From Erinaceus europaeus (taxonomy: Eukaryota; Chordata; Mammalia; Eulipotyphla; Erinaceidae), in contig NC_080181.1 in the NCBI RefSeq assembly GCF_950295315.1, positions 434,001 to 498,000 of the forward strand: a DNA stretch of 64,000 nucleotides, written 5' to 3'. The notes under the pieces are model-generated. The model searched no databases. It saw nothing but the letters and a program-made list of their open reading frames with translations, and was not told the origin of the DNA. Below are positions 9,991 through 23,542 of the stretch, one piece after another. The translations under genes and the position numbers were made by a program. The stretch's first letter is position 1. Each line of letters starts with the position of its first letter.

Positions 9991-12982
9991 AGTGTGTAGT
10001 ATCTGCAAAAGGAAATGTATTGTGTGTCAAAAGTTCCCTTCAATTATAAGAGAAAATCTATCAGGCAGAAGAAATGACCCCTCATGTGATAACGGACGAA
10101 ATAAATAAATAAATAAATAAATAAATATGCAAATAAATGGGAATGATCTAAGAGCATTTGAAAAAAATAAAAAAATAAAAACAAACACCACAGGAAGACC
10201 TGATGACAGCAGAAATATAGAAAACGTCTGCTGAGAAATAGAGGGCTGCTTCAAAAATTCCCTGACACACAGGGTCCAGGCAAATTACGAATTCCGAGAA
10301 TGAAAAGAAACGCATACGATTTGAAGCTTACACTAGAAAATGGAGGCAAGTTCTGTGCTATGATAATTACAATAAGGATACTGATAGAAAGGCTATTGGA
10401 AATGCTCCTGGAAAGTTTATAATTTATAATTGTAGTGAATCCTGCTCCAACTATGTGACCAATTATTTATGAATAAGGAGGCTATTATAAATGCGGTAAT
10501 TCTGCATTCAGATCAAATAAAAAGGTCAACAATTCTAAAAATGTCTGATATATATATATATATATATATGTATGTATATGTACATATATGTATGTGTATC
10601 TTTATTATCAACTATGAGGGATACTGGCATGGCTATGAGGAGACAGAGTATGGCTTGTGCCAGAGAGACTTACAAAGCTGAGGCTCCAGAAACCTAGGTG
10701 AAATCGCCAACAAAACAATCCAGAGCTCAGCTGGGCCCTGGTGACTCGCTTTGCATATCTGGGCCTGTCAGTCAAATAATATATAAGTAAAATATTAATG
10801 AGTGCAGACAGAGTGAGTGAGAGCCTGTGAGAGTCAGAGACAGAGAAGGCAAGAAGAGAAATAGAAGAGTTGGAAAGAGACCAGAAGTCCAAAAGCTCCC
10901 ACTCTGTGTTCATACATGACAGGTTCAAACCTGGGTTGTCGAGATTGTAGGGCATCAGTCTCCTGTCCACAGACCCCAGACAACCCCAGCCTTCACCATA
11001 TGTGTGTAGTATTTACGACAGGATATGTATTGTGAGTGTAAACTTCCCTTCAATTATAAGAGAAAAATCTATCAAGCAGAAGAATGGACCCCTCATGTAA
11101 TATAGAACCAAATAAATAAATAAATAAATAAATATGCAAATAAATGGGGGTTATCTAGGAGGATTTGAAACAAATGAAAAATAAAAACAAAAAGCACAAG
11201 AAGACCTGATGAGAGCAGAAACATAGAAACCATCTGCTGAGAATCAAGGGCTGCTTCAAAAGCTCCGAGACCCTTCAGAGTCCAGTAAATTAAGATTTCG
11301 GGAGAATGAAAAGAAACTCATATGTATTGAAGCTTACACTAGAGAAAGGAGGCAAGTTCTGTACTATGATAATTAAAATAAGGATGCTGATAGAAATGCT
11401 ATTAGAAATGCTACTGGAAGGTTCTATTATTTATAATTGTATTGAATCCTGCTCCAACTATGTGGCCAATTAGTAGGGAAAAATGAACCTGTTGTAAATG
11501 TGTGAATTCTGATTAAGATCAATTACATAGGTTGACAATTCTAAAAATGACAGAGATGTATATGTATATTTATATATGTATATGGATGTATATCTTTATT
11601 ATAAAGTCTGAGAGATACTGCCATGGATATGAGGAGACAGAATATGGCTTAAGTCAGAGAGACTTACCAATCAGAGGCTCCAGTAGCCTAGGTGAAATCA
11701 CAAACAAAACCAGCCAGAGCTCAGCAGTGCTCTGGCCACTCTCTTTGTATATCTGGGCCTGTCAATAAAATAAGGATATAAGTAAAATATTCCTGAGTTC
11801 AGACAGAGTGAGAGAGAGCCTGTGAGAGTCAGAGACAGAGATGGCGAGCAGAGAAATAGAAGAGTTGGAAATAGACCAGAAGTCAAAAACCCCCTAGGCT
11901 GTGTTCATTCATGACAGGTTCAAACCTGGGTTGTAGAGATTGTCACGCAGCAGCTCTAATGCCCACAGACCCCAGACAACCCAAGCCTTCACCATATGTG
12001 TGTAGTATTTGCCCCAGGAAATGTATTGTGCATCAAAAGTTCCCTTCAGTTATAAGAGAAAATCTCTCAAGCAGAAGAAATGATGCCACATGTGATACCT
12101 GACTAAATAAATAAATATGCAAATAAATGGGGATGATCTAGGAGGACTTGAAACAATAAAAATAAATAAAGACAAAAACCACAAGAAGACCTGATGACAG
12201 CAGAAACATAGAAACCATCTGCTGAGAAACAGAGGGCTGCTTCAAAAATTCCCTAACACTTCAGGGTCCAGGGACATTAAGATTTCCGGAGAAAGAAAAC
12301 AAACACATACGTATTGAAGCTTACACTAGAAAAAGGAGGGAAGATCTGGGCCATGATAATTACAATAAGGATGCTAATAGAAACACGATTAGAAATGCTA
12401 CTGGAAGGTTCTATTATTTATAATTGTATTGAATCCTGCTCCAACTATATGGCCAATTATTTCAGAAAAACTAGGCTGTTATAAATGTGGTAATTCTGAA
12501 AGAAGGTCAAATACATAGGTCGAACATTCTAAAAATGACAGATATATAAATCTATATGTATATATATACATGTATGTATATCTTTATTATAAACTCTGAG
12601 TGATACTGGCATGGAAATGAGGAGACAGAATATGGCTTGTGTCAGAAAGACTTACAAACTGAGGCTCCAGTAGCCTAGGTGAAATCGCCGACACAACAAG
12701 CCAGAGCTCAGCAGTGCTCTGGTAACTCTCTTTGTCTATCTGGGCCTGTCAGTAAAATAAGAATCTAAGTAAAATATTAATGAGTGAAGACAGAGTGTGT
12801 GAGAGCATGTGAGAGTTAGAGATAGAGAAGGCGAGAAGAGAAATAGATGAGTTGGAAAGAGACCAGAATTCAAAAACCTCCTACACTGTGTTCATTGATG
12901 ACAGGTTCAAACCTGGCTTGTAGAGATTGTAAGGCAGCAGCTCTCATGCCCACAGACCCCAGACAGCCCCAGCCTTCACCAT
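9991..12982 (+). repeat. Three tandem 1-kb sub-repeats, unit A
   Basis: Sub-repeats start at about 9991, 11001 and 11997. The anchor TTCCCTT recurs at 10034, 11044 and 12040 (steps 1010 and 996 bp). Each copy contains TATAAGAGAAAA, an (AAAT)n run, GTCTGCTGAGAAA or CATCTGCTGAGAA, a TATATATGTA-type run and AAGTAAAATATTAATGAG or similar. Each ends in an SINE-like segment with CCAGAGCTCAGC and GACAGGTTCAAACCTG, which holds a B-box-like GGTTCAAACC. The three copies differ clearly from each other, but each resembles its positional counterpart in other units, so the triplet was formed before the 7.8-kb unit spread. Confidence 0.85.
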
Positions 12983-13007
12983 AGGCTCTACTACCAACCT
13001 GACAGTA

Positions 13008-13072
13008 ATGTGTGTGTGTGTGTGTGTGTGTGTCTATCTGTCTGTCTGTTTGTGTGTGTCTGTGTGTGCTCA
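13008..13072. repeat. GT repeat at the sub-repeat/junction boundary
   Basis: (TG)n with interspersed CTGTCTG. It separates sub-repeat 3 from the junction module in every unit: 20829-20905 (B), 28675-28735 (C), 36496-36555 (D), 44597-44655 (E) and 52385-52443 (F). Confidence 0.9.
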
Positions 13073-13347
13073 GAGATCACCTGTAGTAGTCTCAGAGCAT
13101 GGGTGGCAAAGGAGCAAGCCTCTCCTGCAACTTATGTACAGAGAACCTATCTGGTCAGGGCAAGCCAGCTAGCCCAGATTGTGGCTAAGCAAGAATGCAT
13201 ATGCAAAGGGACTCTCATGTCTCACTCTCCTGAGTTCCGAATCAATGCCATGCCTCACTATGATCCAAACACTGCCAATGGGGGAAGCTGGGGCACCCCT
13301 CAGAATTCAGGGGCTTGAGCCTGTCCAGTCACGTTTGGCTGCCTACT
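13073..13347 (+). other. Junction module of unit A
   Basis: About 275 bp starting CAGAGATCACCTG. It contains GCTAAGCAAGAATGCATATG and GGGACTCTCATGTCTCACTC, which look like a heavily decayed tRNA-derived SINE head (compare GTACAAAGAGACACTCCTGTC near 63850). No gene is visible. Confidence 0.4.
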
Positions 13348-15043
13348 CAGCCTCCAGGCTCTCAGTCCACTGCTCAGGGCAGCAGATTACAAGCCCAGAA
13401 AGTACCCAGAAAGGGCTGTGTTTCCACTTAGATGGGAAGTGTGTTGAACCAAACAATAGTGGATGAACCCGGCCCCTTACACCTACCCTTTGGGTCCGGC
13501 TAAGGCAATTGCTCCTGTGGCCTCACATCCCTGATCATGGTGTCCTGGTGTCCACATATCACACTCAGAGAGATTCCCAGAAGTAGACTTGCATGAGTGT
13601 CCCATACAATGTCGCTCTGCTTGCAGGAAGCACAAACTCCCCGGGCCCTTGCTATGGACAGACAAAAAAAGATGGATGCCTCCATTGGCCAAATTAGGGG
13701 CTTCCAGTCAAGATCACAGCCCCGCCCCTCACCTGAGGGCCTGGCTGCTGCTAATCAAGGCAATTGGAAACACCTTTTACACTTGGGCCCTGAGGACATA
13801 CTCAGGAATCCCTCCAGGAGCTAGCAGGCTGGAAGACCTCCTGACCCCTGGATAGCTGTGCTCCTAGTTGGGCGGCCCTTCTGGCCAGTGGTGAAAATAT
13901 CCCCTAGATACAAGAAAGAACTTCAGGTTTCAAAGGGATTTGAAACACCATGAGGCACTTGGAAAAGACATTTCACAGCCATCAAAACACCCTCTTTCTG
14001 AACACTGGAAGCTTCCGTTTTGCATGGAAAAATCTGGACACTGGTGTGGCCATCAGTACCACAGATCCTTTCCATTTGGCTTAATAGAGGGAAAGCACAG
14101 TGTGTGTGCCAGGGGGATCGAGTTTCACTTCCCTTGACCGGGGCTCTCATGGAATAAGGACAAGGATGCTGTGCAGGAAGGTGAGGAGGGCTGCATTGAG
14201 GCTGAGTGTCAGCCTCAGGGCCCTGGAGAATGGCAGTCAAGCACAGAGGGCCTGGACAGCTGCAGCTGGAGATGGACATATGCCTGGAACCTGCAGCAGC
14301 AACGCTGTCTCCGCAGTTCCCCTCTGTACTACACCATGTGCAGGAGACTAAATAATCCAAAGGGCAAAGAAAGGAAAATTTCAACACCAGGAAGGCTGAG
14401 TTCACGATGCATGCACTGACTTCCAGTAAGGGCCCAGTGAAGAAGGCACGTAGAGACAGTCAGAGAGACAGAATGACAGAGACAGACATGGACTGAAATT
14501 CTGGCCCTGTGTTGATCAGTGCCAGAGCACTGAAGACAAACCCTCCATGCCCATGCATACTTCTTACAAGTGGCATTGCTATTTTATGTTTGTGAGGAAA
14601 GGTAACACTTAGAACATCTAGGTCTTAGCCACTCTGAGAAGCAACCCTTGGCCGGCAGCCCACTCTCCCAAACTGCCCTCGCCTCTCCAAATTCGAAGTA
14701 GTCATAGTGATGCTCCAGCCAAGATGCAGGCTGGCGTATTGCATCTCCCTGGTCCAGCCTCAGCCTGTCCTGTGTGCAGGGAACTGCACTATGTCTATTT
14801 CTTCTTTGATTTACAGTTTTGGGATAAGACTCGGTGGACAAAAAGAGCAAGAGGGAAGTAGATGATTTGGCAGTGGTAGTTTGTGCTGAGAGAGATTTGT
14901 AGAGTGATATACGATATGGCTCTGTGAGATGTCTCTCATGACTGTGGCTCAGAAGGGCCAGGTGTATCCACATTGCTACCCTAATCCAGAGCTGTGCAGG
15001 TCTCTAGCTAAAAAATATTTTCAGACCTCTACATGTTACATAC

Positions 15044-15096
<53 letters not shown>

Positions 15097-15543
15097 CACT
15101 GATGTAGTCATTTTCTACAATGGATTCGATGTGACATTCACACAATTGATTGCTAAAACCTGGAGAGAAACTTTGCATCAGGAAAAGAATTGTCCAAAGG
15201 AATAAAATCTCCAAATCATTAGCTATATGCAGCTCCAACGGGACCGAGCGAAAAAGGCTCGAGAAGGAACTCATACAGGAGACTCTCCACATGGACAGGC
15301 ACCACAGGTTTCCTAGTCTGGCAACACAAACAGGGCAGCTGCTAGTTCCCAGTGCAAGCCTCAGGGCAAAAACCTCTCCCTCTTCAGTGTCTTTACATCT
15401 GAAAAGAAGAAAAGTGACCAAGGGCCTAGGAGAGCTGCCCTGGTGTCAATATTGAGCTGTAAACCAGAATGTGCCAAGTGTTTTGCACAAAATCACCTGT
15501 GCCACAGTGATTCTGTTGTTCTCTCTCTCTCTCCCTCCCTCAG

Positions 15544-15574
<31 letters not shown>

Positions 15575-15710
15575 TCCACAGAGGCACAGGCACAAACGGA
15601 GTTATACACATGCGCACTGGACAGCTTCTGCAAGGCAGGGCCCTGGGCTGAACCCTGCTTCGCATTTCCTGGAAGCACGCCCAGCCTTTTAAGGCCAGCT
15701 CTGAGCTCCC

Positions 15711-16399
15711 ATTGGCGGGATTCCTTCAGAAGGCCCGCCCACAGGGCGCCAGCCAGGCTCTGATAGTCCAGAGGCCTAGGCCACGCCCAGAACCCCACCA
15801 GCAATCTCATTGGCCAGTGTGCTTGGACACGCCCAGGAGGGTCCGGGCCCCTAGTCAGTGATTGGCCAGCGGCCTTGAGCACCGCCCACACGGCCCTGCA
15901 GCACGCTGATTGGGCAGCCTCCGGAAGGCCCGCCCACCAGCCACTTCCGCTCGACTCTGATTGGCCTGGTGTCCCAGGGACACGCCCCCAGCCAGCCTTC
16001 TCTTGGCTCCCATTGGCGGGCTGCTGTCTGAGGGGCGCCCTCTGATAGGCCAGTTCCTAAGGCACGCCCAGGAAGGTCACCGCCCTTGCCCCATGATTGG
16101 CCAGCCTCCTGGGCTCTGCCCACGAGGCCCGCCCCAGGCGCTCATTGGACAGCCTCCCGAGGGCCCGCCCCCAGGCACTTCCGCTGGACCCTGATTGGCT
16201 GACCTCCAGGGGTACGCCCACCCAGAGCCAGCACCCAGGCTCTCATTGGTGGGCTGCTCTCTGAGGCCCGCCCACGCAACTCCTCCTATGTTCTCATTGG
16301 CCAGCTCTTGCTTCACGCCCCTGAGGGTGACGTTCCTCCTCTCTGATTGGCCAGCTGTCTCTATGAATACCCACTGGGCCCTCCCCTCAGGCTCATTGG
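15711..16399 (-). promoter_or_regulatory. Phased CCAAT/GC-box array, unit B
   Basis: Same 15-slot arrangement, with ATTGG first at 15711 and last at 16395. The second slot reads CTGATAGTCC, which removes the ATAGG form. ATTGG is kept in every other non-GATA slot I checked. The CArG box is at 15685-15694. Confidence 0.8.
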
Positions 16400-16622
16400 G
16401 CACGGGCTCTGAGGCCCGCCCCCGGGGACTTTCTGCCATCCTCTGAAGGCCCTGTTTCTGCAAACACGACCCCCACAGCTCCTGTCTGGGCCCGTCCTTA
16501 GGACACTGCCTGCCTGCGCTAGGCTGGCCATGCTCTTGGGGCACACCCAGAAACACTGTCGCCACTCTCCTAGCCCAGTGCCTCAGGGCACTTGCCCCAT
16601 GGAGCCTTAGTCCCGCCCTGGT

Positions 16623-16884
16623 GCTGCCCTCTTGTGGACACCCAGCAGAATGCAGCTGAGCACAGGGATTCACAAGCTCCCAGTAGAGTCATCCCAGGCA
16701 AAGAGAGAAACCCCTTCCACTTGCAAAGCCAAATGGGGCATCCCCCCACCCCACAGGAAAGAACAGATGTCTAGGGCACTCTACGTCAATTTCAACCCTG
16801 CTGTCCACGGGCCACAATTCCTAGAGTTCTCCTCATTCCACAGAATCACTACACTCAACTATGGTCTTTGCCGCCACCTTGTGG
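16623..16884 (-). promoter_or_regulatory. Pair of CTCF-like motifs, unit B
   Basis: Motif 1 at 16623-16637 and motif 2 at 16870-16884, identical to those of unit A, same orientation and spacing. Confidence 0.6.
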
Positions 16885-17162
16885 ACATACAGCAGAATGC
16901 AGCTGAGCTCCCCATGCCACTCCTCTTTGAGTCTACCCAGAAAATTACACACAGCATGGGAATAGCAAAGGAAAGAACCCATCTGAGGACCACCTGGGAG
17001 AATGCACAACAGAGTCCACAATCCAATGTGCCAATTCATACTTGAAAAACCACTTGTGCAGTGGAAACTTCCTTTGTCATAACACAACCCAGTTCCTAAG
17101 TCCCTGTGTCAGGAATAAAGAAACAACAGCGGTAATCTTAACTGAAACACACTTATGCACAC

Positions 17163-17202
<40 letters not shown>

Positions 17203-17815
17203 ACCTTCCCACAGAGACGTACACACTTGTCCCGAAAATAACTTGGATTGGAGTTGCTGTTTTGCACCCTAGCAAAAGGTCAAAGTTTCATGGGTGGAAG
17301 GGAGAAGTGTTAAGTTTCTGGCATATGAAGGTGAGAAATGCCTAGAGCAGATCGATAGTTACATGGACAACGAAGGGAGCATGGGTTGGAGGAACAGCTG
17401 GTGGAGCTGCCAGGGAACTATGTGGAATCCCAGGACCCTGTTTTGAGCCCCTGGTCACACTTACCCAGCTAGGGAAAAGCTGGGCTAGTGACAAATCAGA
17501 GCTGCAGATGTCTCTCTGTCTCTCTTCCTGCTTGGGCCCTGCTCTATCAATTTATGACTGTTTGCTTCTCCTCAATAAGAAAGTTACAAAGGATGTACAG
17601 AAATACAGGGGTAGTGGGAAAAATTACCCCCCCGTGCCCACTATTATATGGAACTGTTGACTGTAAACCATTCATCCCCCAAGAAAGAACAGAATAAATA
17701 TTTGTGAGGTTAAAAACATTGTAGGTTAAATAGTGAACATTCTCTAGAGCCATGCAATACTAATCCATTGTGCATTGGATGTCACTGTCAAAAACAGTGC
17801 AGTAGCAGTTGTAGT

Positions 17816-20810
17816 AGTGTGTAGTATCTGCAAAAGGAAATGTATTGTGTGTCAAAAGTTCCCTTCAATTATAAGAGAAAATCTATCAGGCAGAAGAAAT
17901 GACCCCTCATGTGATATCGGACGAAATAAATAAATAAATACATATGCAAATAAATGGGAATGATCTAAGAGGATTTGAAAAAAATAAAAAATCAAAACAA
18001 ACACCACAGGAAGACCTGATGACAGCAGAAATATAGAAAACGTCTGCTGAGAAATAGAGGGCTGCTTCAAAAATTCCCTGAGACACAGGGTCCAGGCAAA
18101 TTACGAATTCTGAGAATGAAAAGAAACGCATATGATTTGAAGCTTACACTAGAAAATGGAGGCAAGTTCTGTGCTATGATAATTACAATAAGGATACTGA
18201 TAGAAAGGCTATTGGAAATGCTCCTGGAAAGTTTATAATTTATAATTGTAGTGAATCCTGCTCCAACTATGTGACCAATTATTTATGAATAAGGAGGCTA
18301 TTATAAATGCGGTAATTCTGCATTCAGATCAAATAAAAAGGTCAACAATTCTAAAAATGTCTGATATATATATATATATATGTATGTATATGTACATATA
18401 TGTATGTGTATCTTTATTATCAACTATGAGGGATACTGGCATGGCTATGAGGAGACAGAGTATGGCTTGTGCCAGAGAGACTTACAAAGCTGAGGCTCCA
18501 GAAACCTAGGTGAAATCGCCAACAAAACAATCCAGAGCTCAGCCGGGCCCTGGTGACTCGCTTTGTATATCTGGGCCTGTCAGTCAAATAATATAAGAGT
18601 TAAATATTAATGAGTGCAGACAGAGTGAGTGAGAGCCTGTGAGAGTCAGAGACAGAGAAGGCAAGAAGAGAAATAGAAGAGTTGGAAAGAGACCAGAAGT
18701 CCAAAAGCTCCCACTCTGTGTTCATACATGACAGGTTCAAACCTGGGTTGTCGAGATTGTAGGGCAGCAGCCTCCTGTCCACAGACCCCAGACAACCCCA
18801 GCCTTCACCATATGTGTGTAGTATTTACGACAGGATATGTATTGTGAGTGTAAACTTCCCTTCAATTATAAGAGAAAAATCTATCAAGCAGAAGAATGGA
18901 CCCCTCATGTAATATAGAACCAAATAAATAAATAAATAAATAAATAAATAAATATGCAAGTAAATGGGGGTTATCTAGGAGGATTTGAAACAAATGAAAA
19001 ATAAAAACAAAAAGCACAAGAAGACCTGATGACAGCAGAAACATAGAAACCATCTGCTGTGAATCAAGGGCTGCTTCAAAAGTTCCGAGACCCTTCAGAG
19101 TCCAGGGAAATTAAGATTTCGGGAGAATGAAAAGAAACTCATATGTATTGAAGCTTACACTAGAGAAAGGAGGCAAGTTCTGTACTATGATAATTAAAAT
19201 AAGGATGCTGATAGAAATGCTATTAGAAATGCTACTGGAAGGTTCTATTATTTATAATTGTATTGAATCCTGCTCCAACTATGTGGGCAATTAGTAGGGA
19301 AAAAGGAACCTGTTGTAAATGTGTGAATTCTGATTAAGATCAATTACATAGGTTGACAATTCTAAAAATGACAGAGATATATATGTATATTTATATATGT
19401 ATATGGATGTATATCTTTATTATAAAGTCTGAGAGATACTGCCATGGATATGAGGAGACAGAATATGGCTTAAGTCAGAGAGACTTACCAATCAGAGGCT
19501 CCAGTAGCCTAGGTGAAATCACAAACAAAACCAGCCAGAGCTCAGCAGTGCTCTGGCCACTCTCTTTGTATATCTGGGCCTCTCAATAAAATAAGGATAT
19601 AAGTAAAATATTCCTGAGTTCAGACAGAGTGAGAGAGAGCCTGTGAGAGTCAGAGACAGAGATGGCGAGAAGAGAAATAGAAGAGTTGGAAATAGAACAG
19701 AAGTCAAAAAACCCCTAGGCTGTGTTCATTCATGACAGGTTCAAACCTGTGTTGTAGAGATTGTCACGCAGCAGCTCTAATGCCCACAGACCCCAGACAA
19801 CCCAAGCCTTCACCATATGTGTGTAGTATTTGCCCCAGGAAATGTATTGTGCATCAAAAGTTCCCTTCAGTTATAAGAGAAAATCTCTCAAGCAGAAGAA
19901 ATGATGCCACATGTGATACCTGACTAAATAAATAAATATGCAAATAAATGGGGATGATCTCGGAGGACTTGAAACAATAAAAATAAATAAAGACAAAAAC
20001 AACAAGAAGACCTGATGACAGCAGAAACATAGAAACCATCTGCTGAGAAACAGAGGGCTGCTTCAAAAATTCCCTAACACTTCAGGGTCCAGGGACATTA
20101 AGATTTCCGGAGAAAGAAAACAAACACATACGTATTGAAGCTTACACTAGAAAAAGGAGGGAAGATCTGGGCCATGATAATTACAATAAGGATGCTAATA
20201 GAAACACGATTAGAAATGCTACTGGAAGGTTCTATTATTTATAATTGTATTGAATCCTGCTCCAACTATATGGCCAATTATTTCAGAAAAACTAGGCTGT
20301 TATAAATGTGGTAATTCTGAAAGAAGGTCAAATACATAGGTCGAACATTCTAAAAATGACAGATATATATATCTATATGTATATATATACATGTATGTAT
20401 ATCTTTATTATAAACTCTGAGTGATACTGGCATGGAAATGAGGAGACAGAATATGGCTTGTGTCAGAAAGACTTACAAACTGAGGCTCCAGTAGCCTAGG
20501 TGAAATCGCCAACACAACAAGCCAGAGCTCAGCAGTGCTCTGGTAACTCTCTTTGTCTATCTGGGCCTGTCAGTAAAATAAGAATCTAAGTAAAATATTA
20601 ATGAGTGAAGACAGAGTGTGTGAGAGCATGTGAGAGTTAGAGATAGAGAAGGCGAGAAGAGAAATAGATGAGTTGGAAAGAGACCAGAATTCAAAAACCT
20701 CCTACACTGTGTTCATTGATGACAGGTTCAAACCTGGCTTGTAGAGATTGTAAGGCAGCAGCTCTCATGCCCACAGACCCCAGACAGCCCCAGCCTTCAC
20801 CATAGGCTCT
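17816..20810 (+). repeat. Three tandem 1-kb sub-repeats, unit B
   Basis: Sub-repeats start at about 17816, 18813 and 19817. The (AAAT)n run in the second is longer than in unit A. Confidence 0.85.
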
Positions 20811-20829
20811 ACTACCAACCTGACAGTAA

Positions 20830-20873
<44 letters not shown>

Positions 20874-22873
20874 TGTCTGTTTGTGTGTGTCTGTGTGTGC
20901 TCAGAGATCACCTGTAGTAGTCTCAGAGCATGGGTGGCAAGGGAGCCAGCCTCTCCTGCAACTTATGTACAGAGAACCTATCTGGTCAGGGCAAGCCAGC
21001 TAGCCCAGATTGTGGCTAAGCAAGAATGCATATGCAAAGGGACTCTCATGTCTCACTCTCCTGAGTTCCGAATCAATGCCATGCCTCACTATGATCCAAA
21101 CACTGCCAATGGGGGAAGCTGGGGCACCCCTCAGAATTCAGGGGCTTGAGCCTGTCCAGTCACGTTTGGCTGCCTACTCAGCCTCCAGGCTCTCAGTCCA
21201 CTGCTCAGGGCAGCAGATTACAAGCCCAGAAAGTACCCAGAAAGGGCTGTGTTTCCACATAGATGGGAAGTGTGTTGAACCAAACAATAGTGGATGAACC
21301 CGGCCCCTTACACCTACCCTTTGGGTCCGGCTAAGGCAATTGCTCCTGTGGCCTCACATCCCTGATCATGGTGTCCTGGTGTCCACACATCACACTCAGA
21401 GAGATTCCTAGAAGTAGGCTTGCATGAGTGTCCCATACAATGTCGCTCTGCTTGCAGGAAGCACAAACTCCCCGGGCCCTTGCTATGGACAGACAAAAAA
21501 AGATGGATGCCTCCATTGGCCAAATTAGGGGCTTCCAGTCAAGATCACAGCCCCGCCCCTCACCTGAGGGCCTGGCTGCTGCTAATCAAGGCAATTGGAA
21601 ACACCTTTTACACTTGGGCCCTGAGGACATACTCAGGAATCCCTCCAGGAGCTAGCAGGCTGGAAGACCTGCTGACCCCTGGATAGCTGTGCTCCTAGTT
21701 GGGCGGCCCTTCTGGCCAGTGGTGAAAATATTCCCTAGATACAAGAAAGAACTTCAGGTTTCAAAGGGATTTGAAACACCATGAGGCACTTGGAAAAGAC
21801 ATTTCACAGCCATCAAAACACCCTCTTTCTGAACACTGGAAGCTTCCGTTTTGCATGGGAAATCTGGACACTGGTGTGGCCATCAGTACCACAGATCCTT
21901 TCCATTTGGCTTAATAGAGGGAAAGCACAGTGTGTGTGCCAGGGGGATCGAGTTTCACTTCCCTTGACCGGGGCTCTCATGGAATAAGGACAAGGATGCT
22001 GTGCAGGAAGGTGAGGAGGGCTGCATTGAGGCTGAGTGTCAGCCTCAGGGCCCTGGAGAATGGCAGTCAAGCACAGAGGGCCTGGACAGCTGCAGCTGGA
22101 GATGGACATATGCCTGGAACCTGCAGCAGCAACGCTGTCTCCGCAGTTCCCCTCTGTACTACACCATGTGCAGGAGACTAAATAATCCAAAGGGCAAAGA
22201 AAGGAAAATTTCAACACCAGGAAGGCTGAGTTCACGATGCATGCACTGACTTCCAGTAAGGGCCCAGTGAAGAAGGCACGTAGAGACAGTCAGAGAGACA
22301 GAATGACAGAGACAGACATGGACTGAAATTCTGGCCCTGTGTTGATCAGTGCCAGAGCACTGAAGACAAACCCTCCATGCCCATGCATACTTCTTACAAG
22401 TGGCATTGCTATTTTATGTTTGTGAGGAAAGGTAACACTTAGAACATCTAGGTCTTAGCCACTCTGAGAAGCAACCCTTGGCCGGCAGCCCACTCTCCCA
22501 AACTGCCCTCGCCTCTCCAAATTCGAAGTAGTCATAGTGATGCTCCAGCCAAGATGCAGGCTGGCGTATTGCATCTCCCTGGTCCAGCCTCAGCCTGTCC
22601 TGTGTGCAGGGAACTGCACTATGTCTATTTCTTCTTTGATTTACAGTTTTGGGATAAGACTCGGTGGACAAAAAGAGCAAGAGGGAAGTAGATGATTTGG
22701 CAGTGGTAGTTTGTGCTGAGAGAGATTTGTAGAGTGATATACGATATGGCTCTGTGAGATGTCTCTCATGACTGTGGCTCAGAAGGGCCAGGTGTATCCA
22801 CATTGCTACCCTAATCCAGAGCTGTGCAGGTCTCTAGCTAAAAAATATTTTCAGACCTCTACATGTTACATAC

Positions 22874-22924
<51 letters not shown>

Positions 22925-23370
22925 CACTGATGTAGTCATTTTCTACAATGGATTCGATGTGACATTCACACAATTGATTGCTAAAACCTGGAGAGAAACT
23001 TTGCATCAGGAAAAGAATTGTCCAAAGGAATAAAATCTCCAAATCATTAGCTATATGCAGCTCCAACGGGACCGAGCGAAAAAGGCTCGAGAAGGAACTC
23101 ATACAGGAGACTCTCCACATGGACAGGCACCACAGGTTTCCTAGTCTGGCAACACAAACAGGGCAGCTGCTAGTTCCCAGTGCAAGCCTCAGGGCAAAAA
23201 CCTCTCCCTCTTCAGTGTCTTTACATCTGAAAAGAAGAAAAGTGACCAAGGGCCTAGGAGAGCTGCCCTGGTGTCAATATTGAGCTGTAAATCAGAATGT
23301 GCCAAGTGTTTTGCACAAAATCACCTGTGCCACAGTGATTCTGTTGTTCTCTCTCTCTCTCCCTCCCTCA

Positions 23371-23406
<36 letters not shown>

Positions 23407-23542
23407 TCCACAGAGGCACAGGCACAAACGGAGTTATACACATGCGCACTGGACAGCTTCTGCAAGGCAGGGCCCTGGGCTGAACCCTGCTTCGCATTTC
23501 CTGGAAGCACGCCCAGCCTTTTAAGGCCAGCTCTGAGCTCCC

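Larger units (their letters stand above)
5526..13347 (+). repeat. Macrosatellite unit A (7822 bp)
   Basis: First forward unit, used here as the reference. The phase is set arbitrarily at the first base after the gap, which recurs at 13348, 21179, 29017, 36832, 44933 and 52723. Modules in order: gene-free blocks, TA/GA microsatellite, exon-like block, CA repeat, CArG box, CCAAT array, CTCF-like pair, CA repeat, decayed SINE, three 1-kb sub-repeats, GT repeat, junction module. Unit A shares ancestral variants with unit F, for example GATAGGCC in the second array slot and an intact GGGGGATCCCCC at 8922-8933, that are changed in units B-E. Confidence 0.95.
13348..21178 (+). repeat. Macrosatellite unit B (7831 bp)
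   Basis: Same module order as unit A. It belongs to the B-E subfamily, with GATAGTCC instead of GATAGGCC in the second array slot and GGGGCATCCCCCC instead of the GGGGGATCCCCC palindrome. It still has the longer GCATGGAAAAATCTGG form that C-F have lost. Confidence 0.95.

Noticed and set aside
10549..10570. TATATATA runs as TATA-box promoters
   Set aside because: They are length-variable microsatellites in AT-rich sub-repeats with no neighbouring promoter elements.
10905..10945. tRNA gene suggested by GGTTCAAACC B-box-like sequences in the sub-repeats
   Set aside because: No A-box at the right distance and no cloverleaf that I can fold; the context matches decayed tRNA-derived SINEs.
13010..13318. 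Cys/Val-rich open frames across GT and CT/TA microsatellites
   Set aside because: They are translations of simple repeats fused to neighbouring sequence and change with repeat length.
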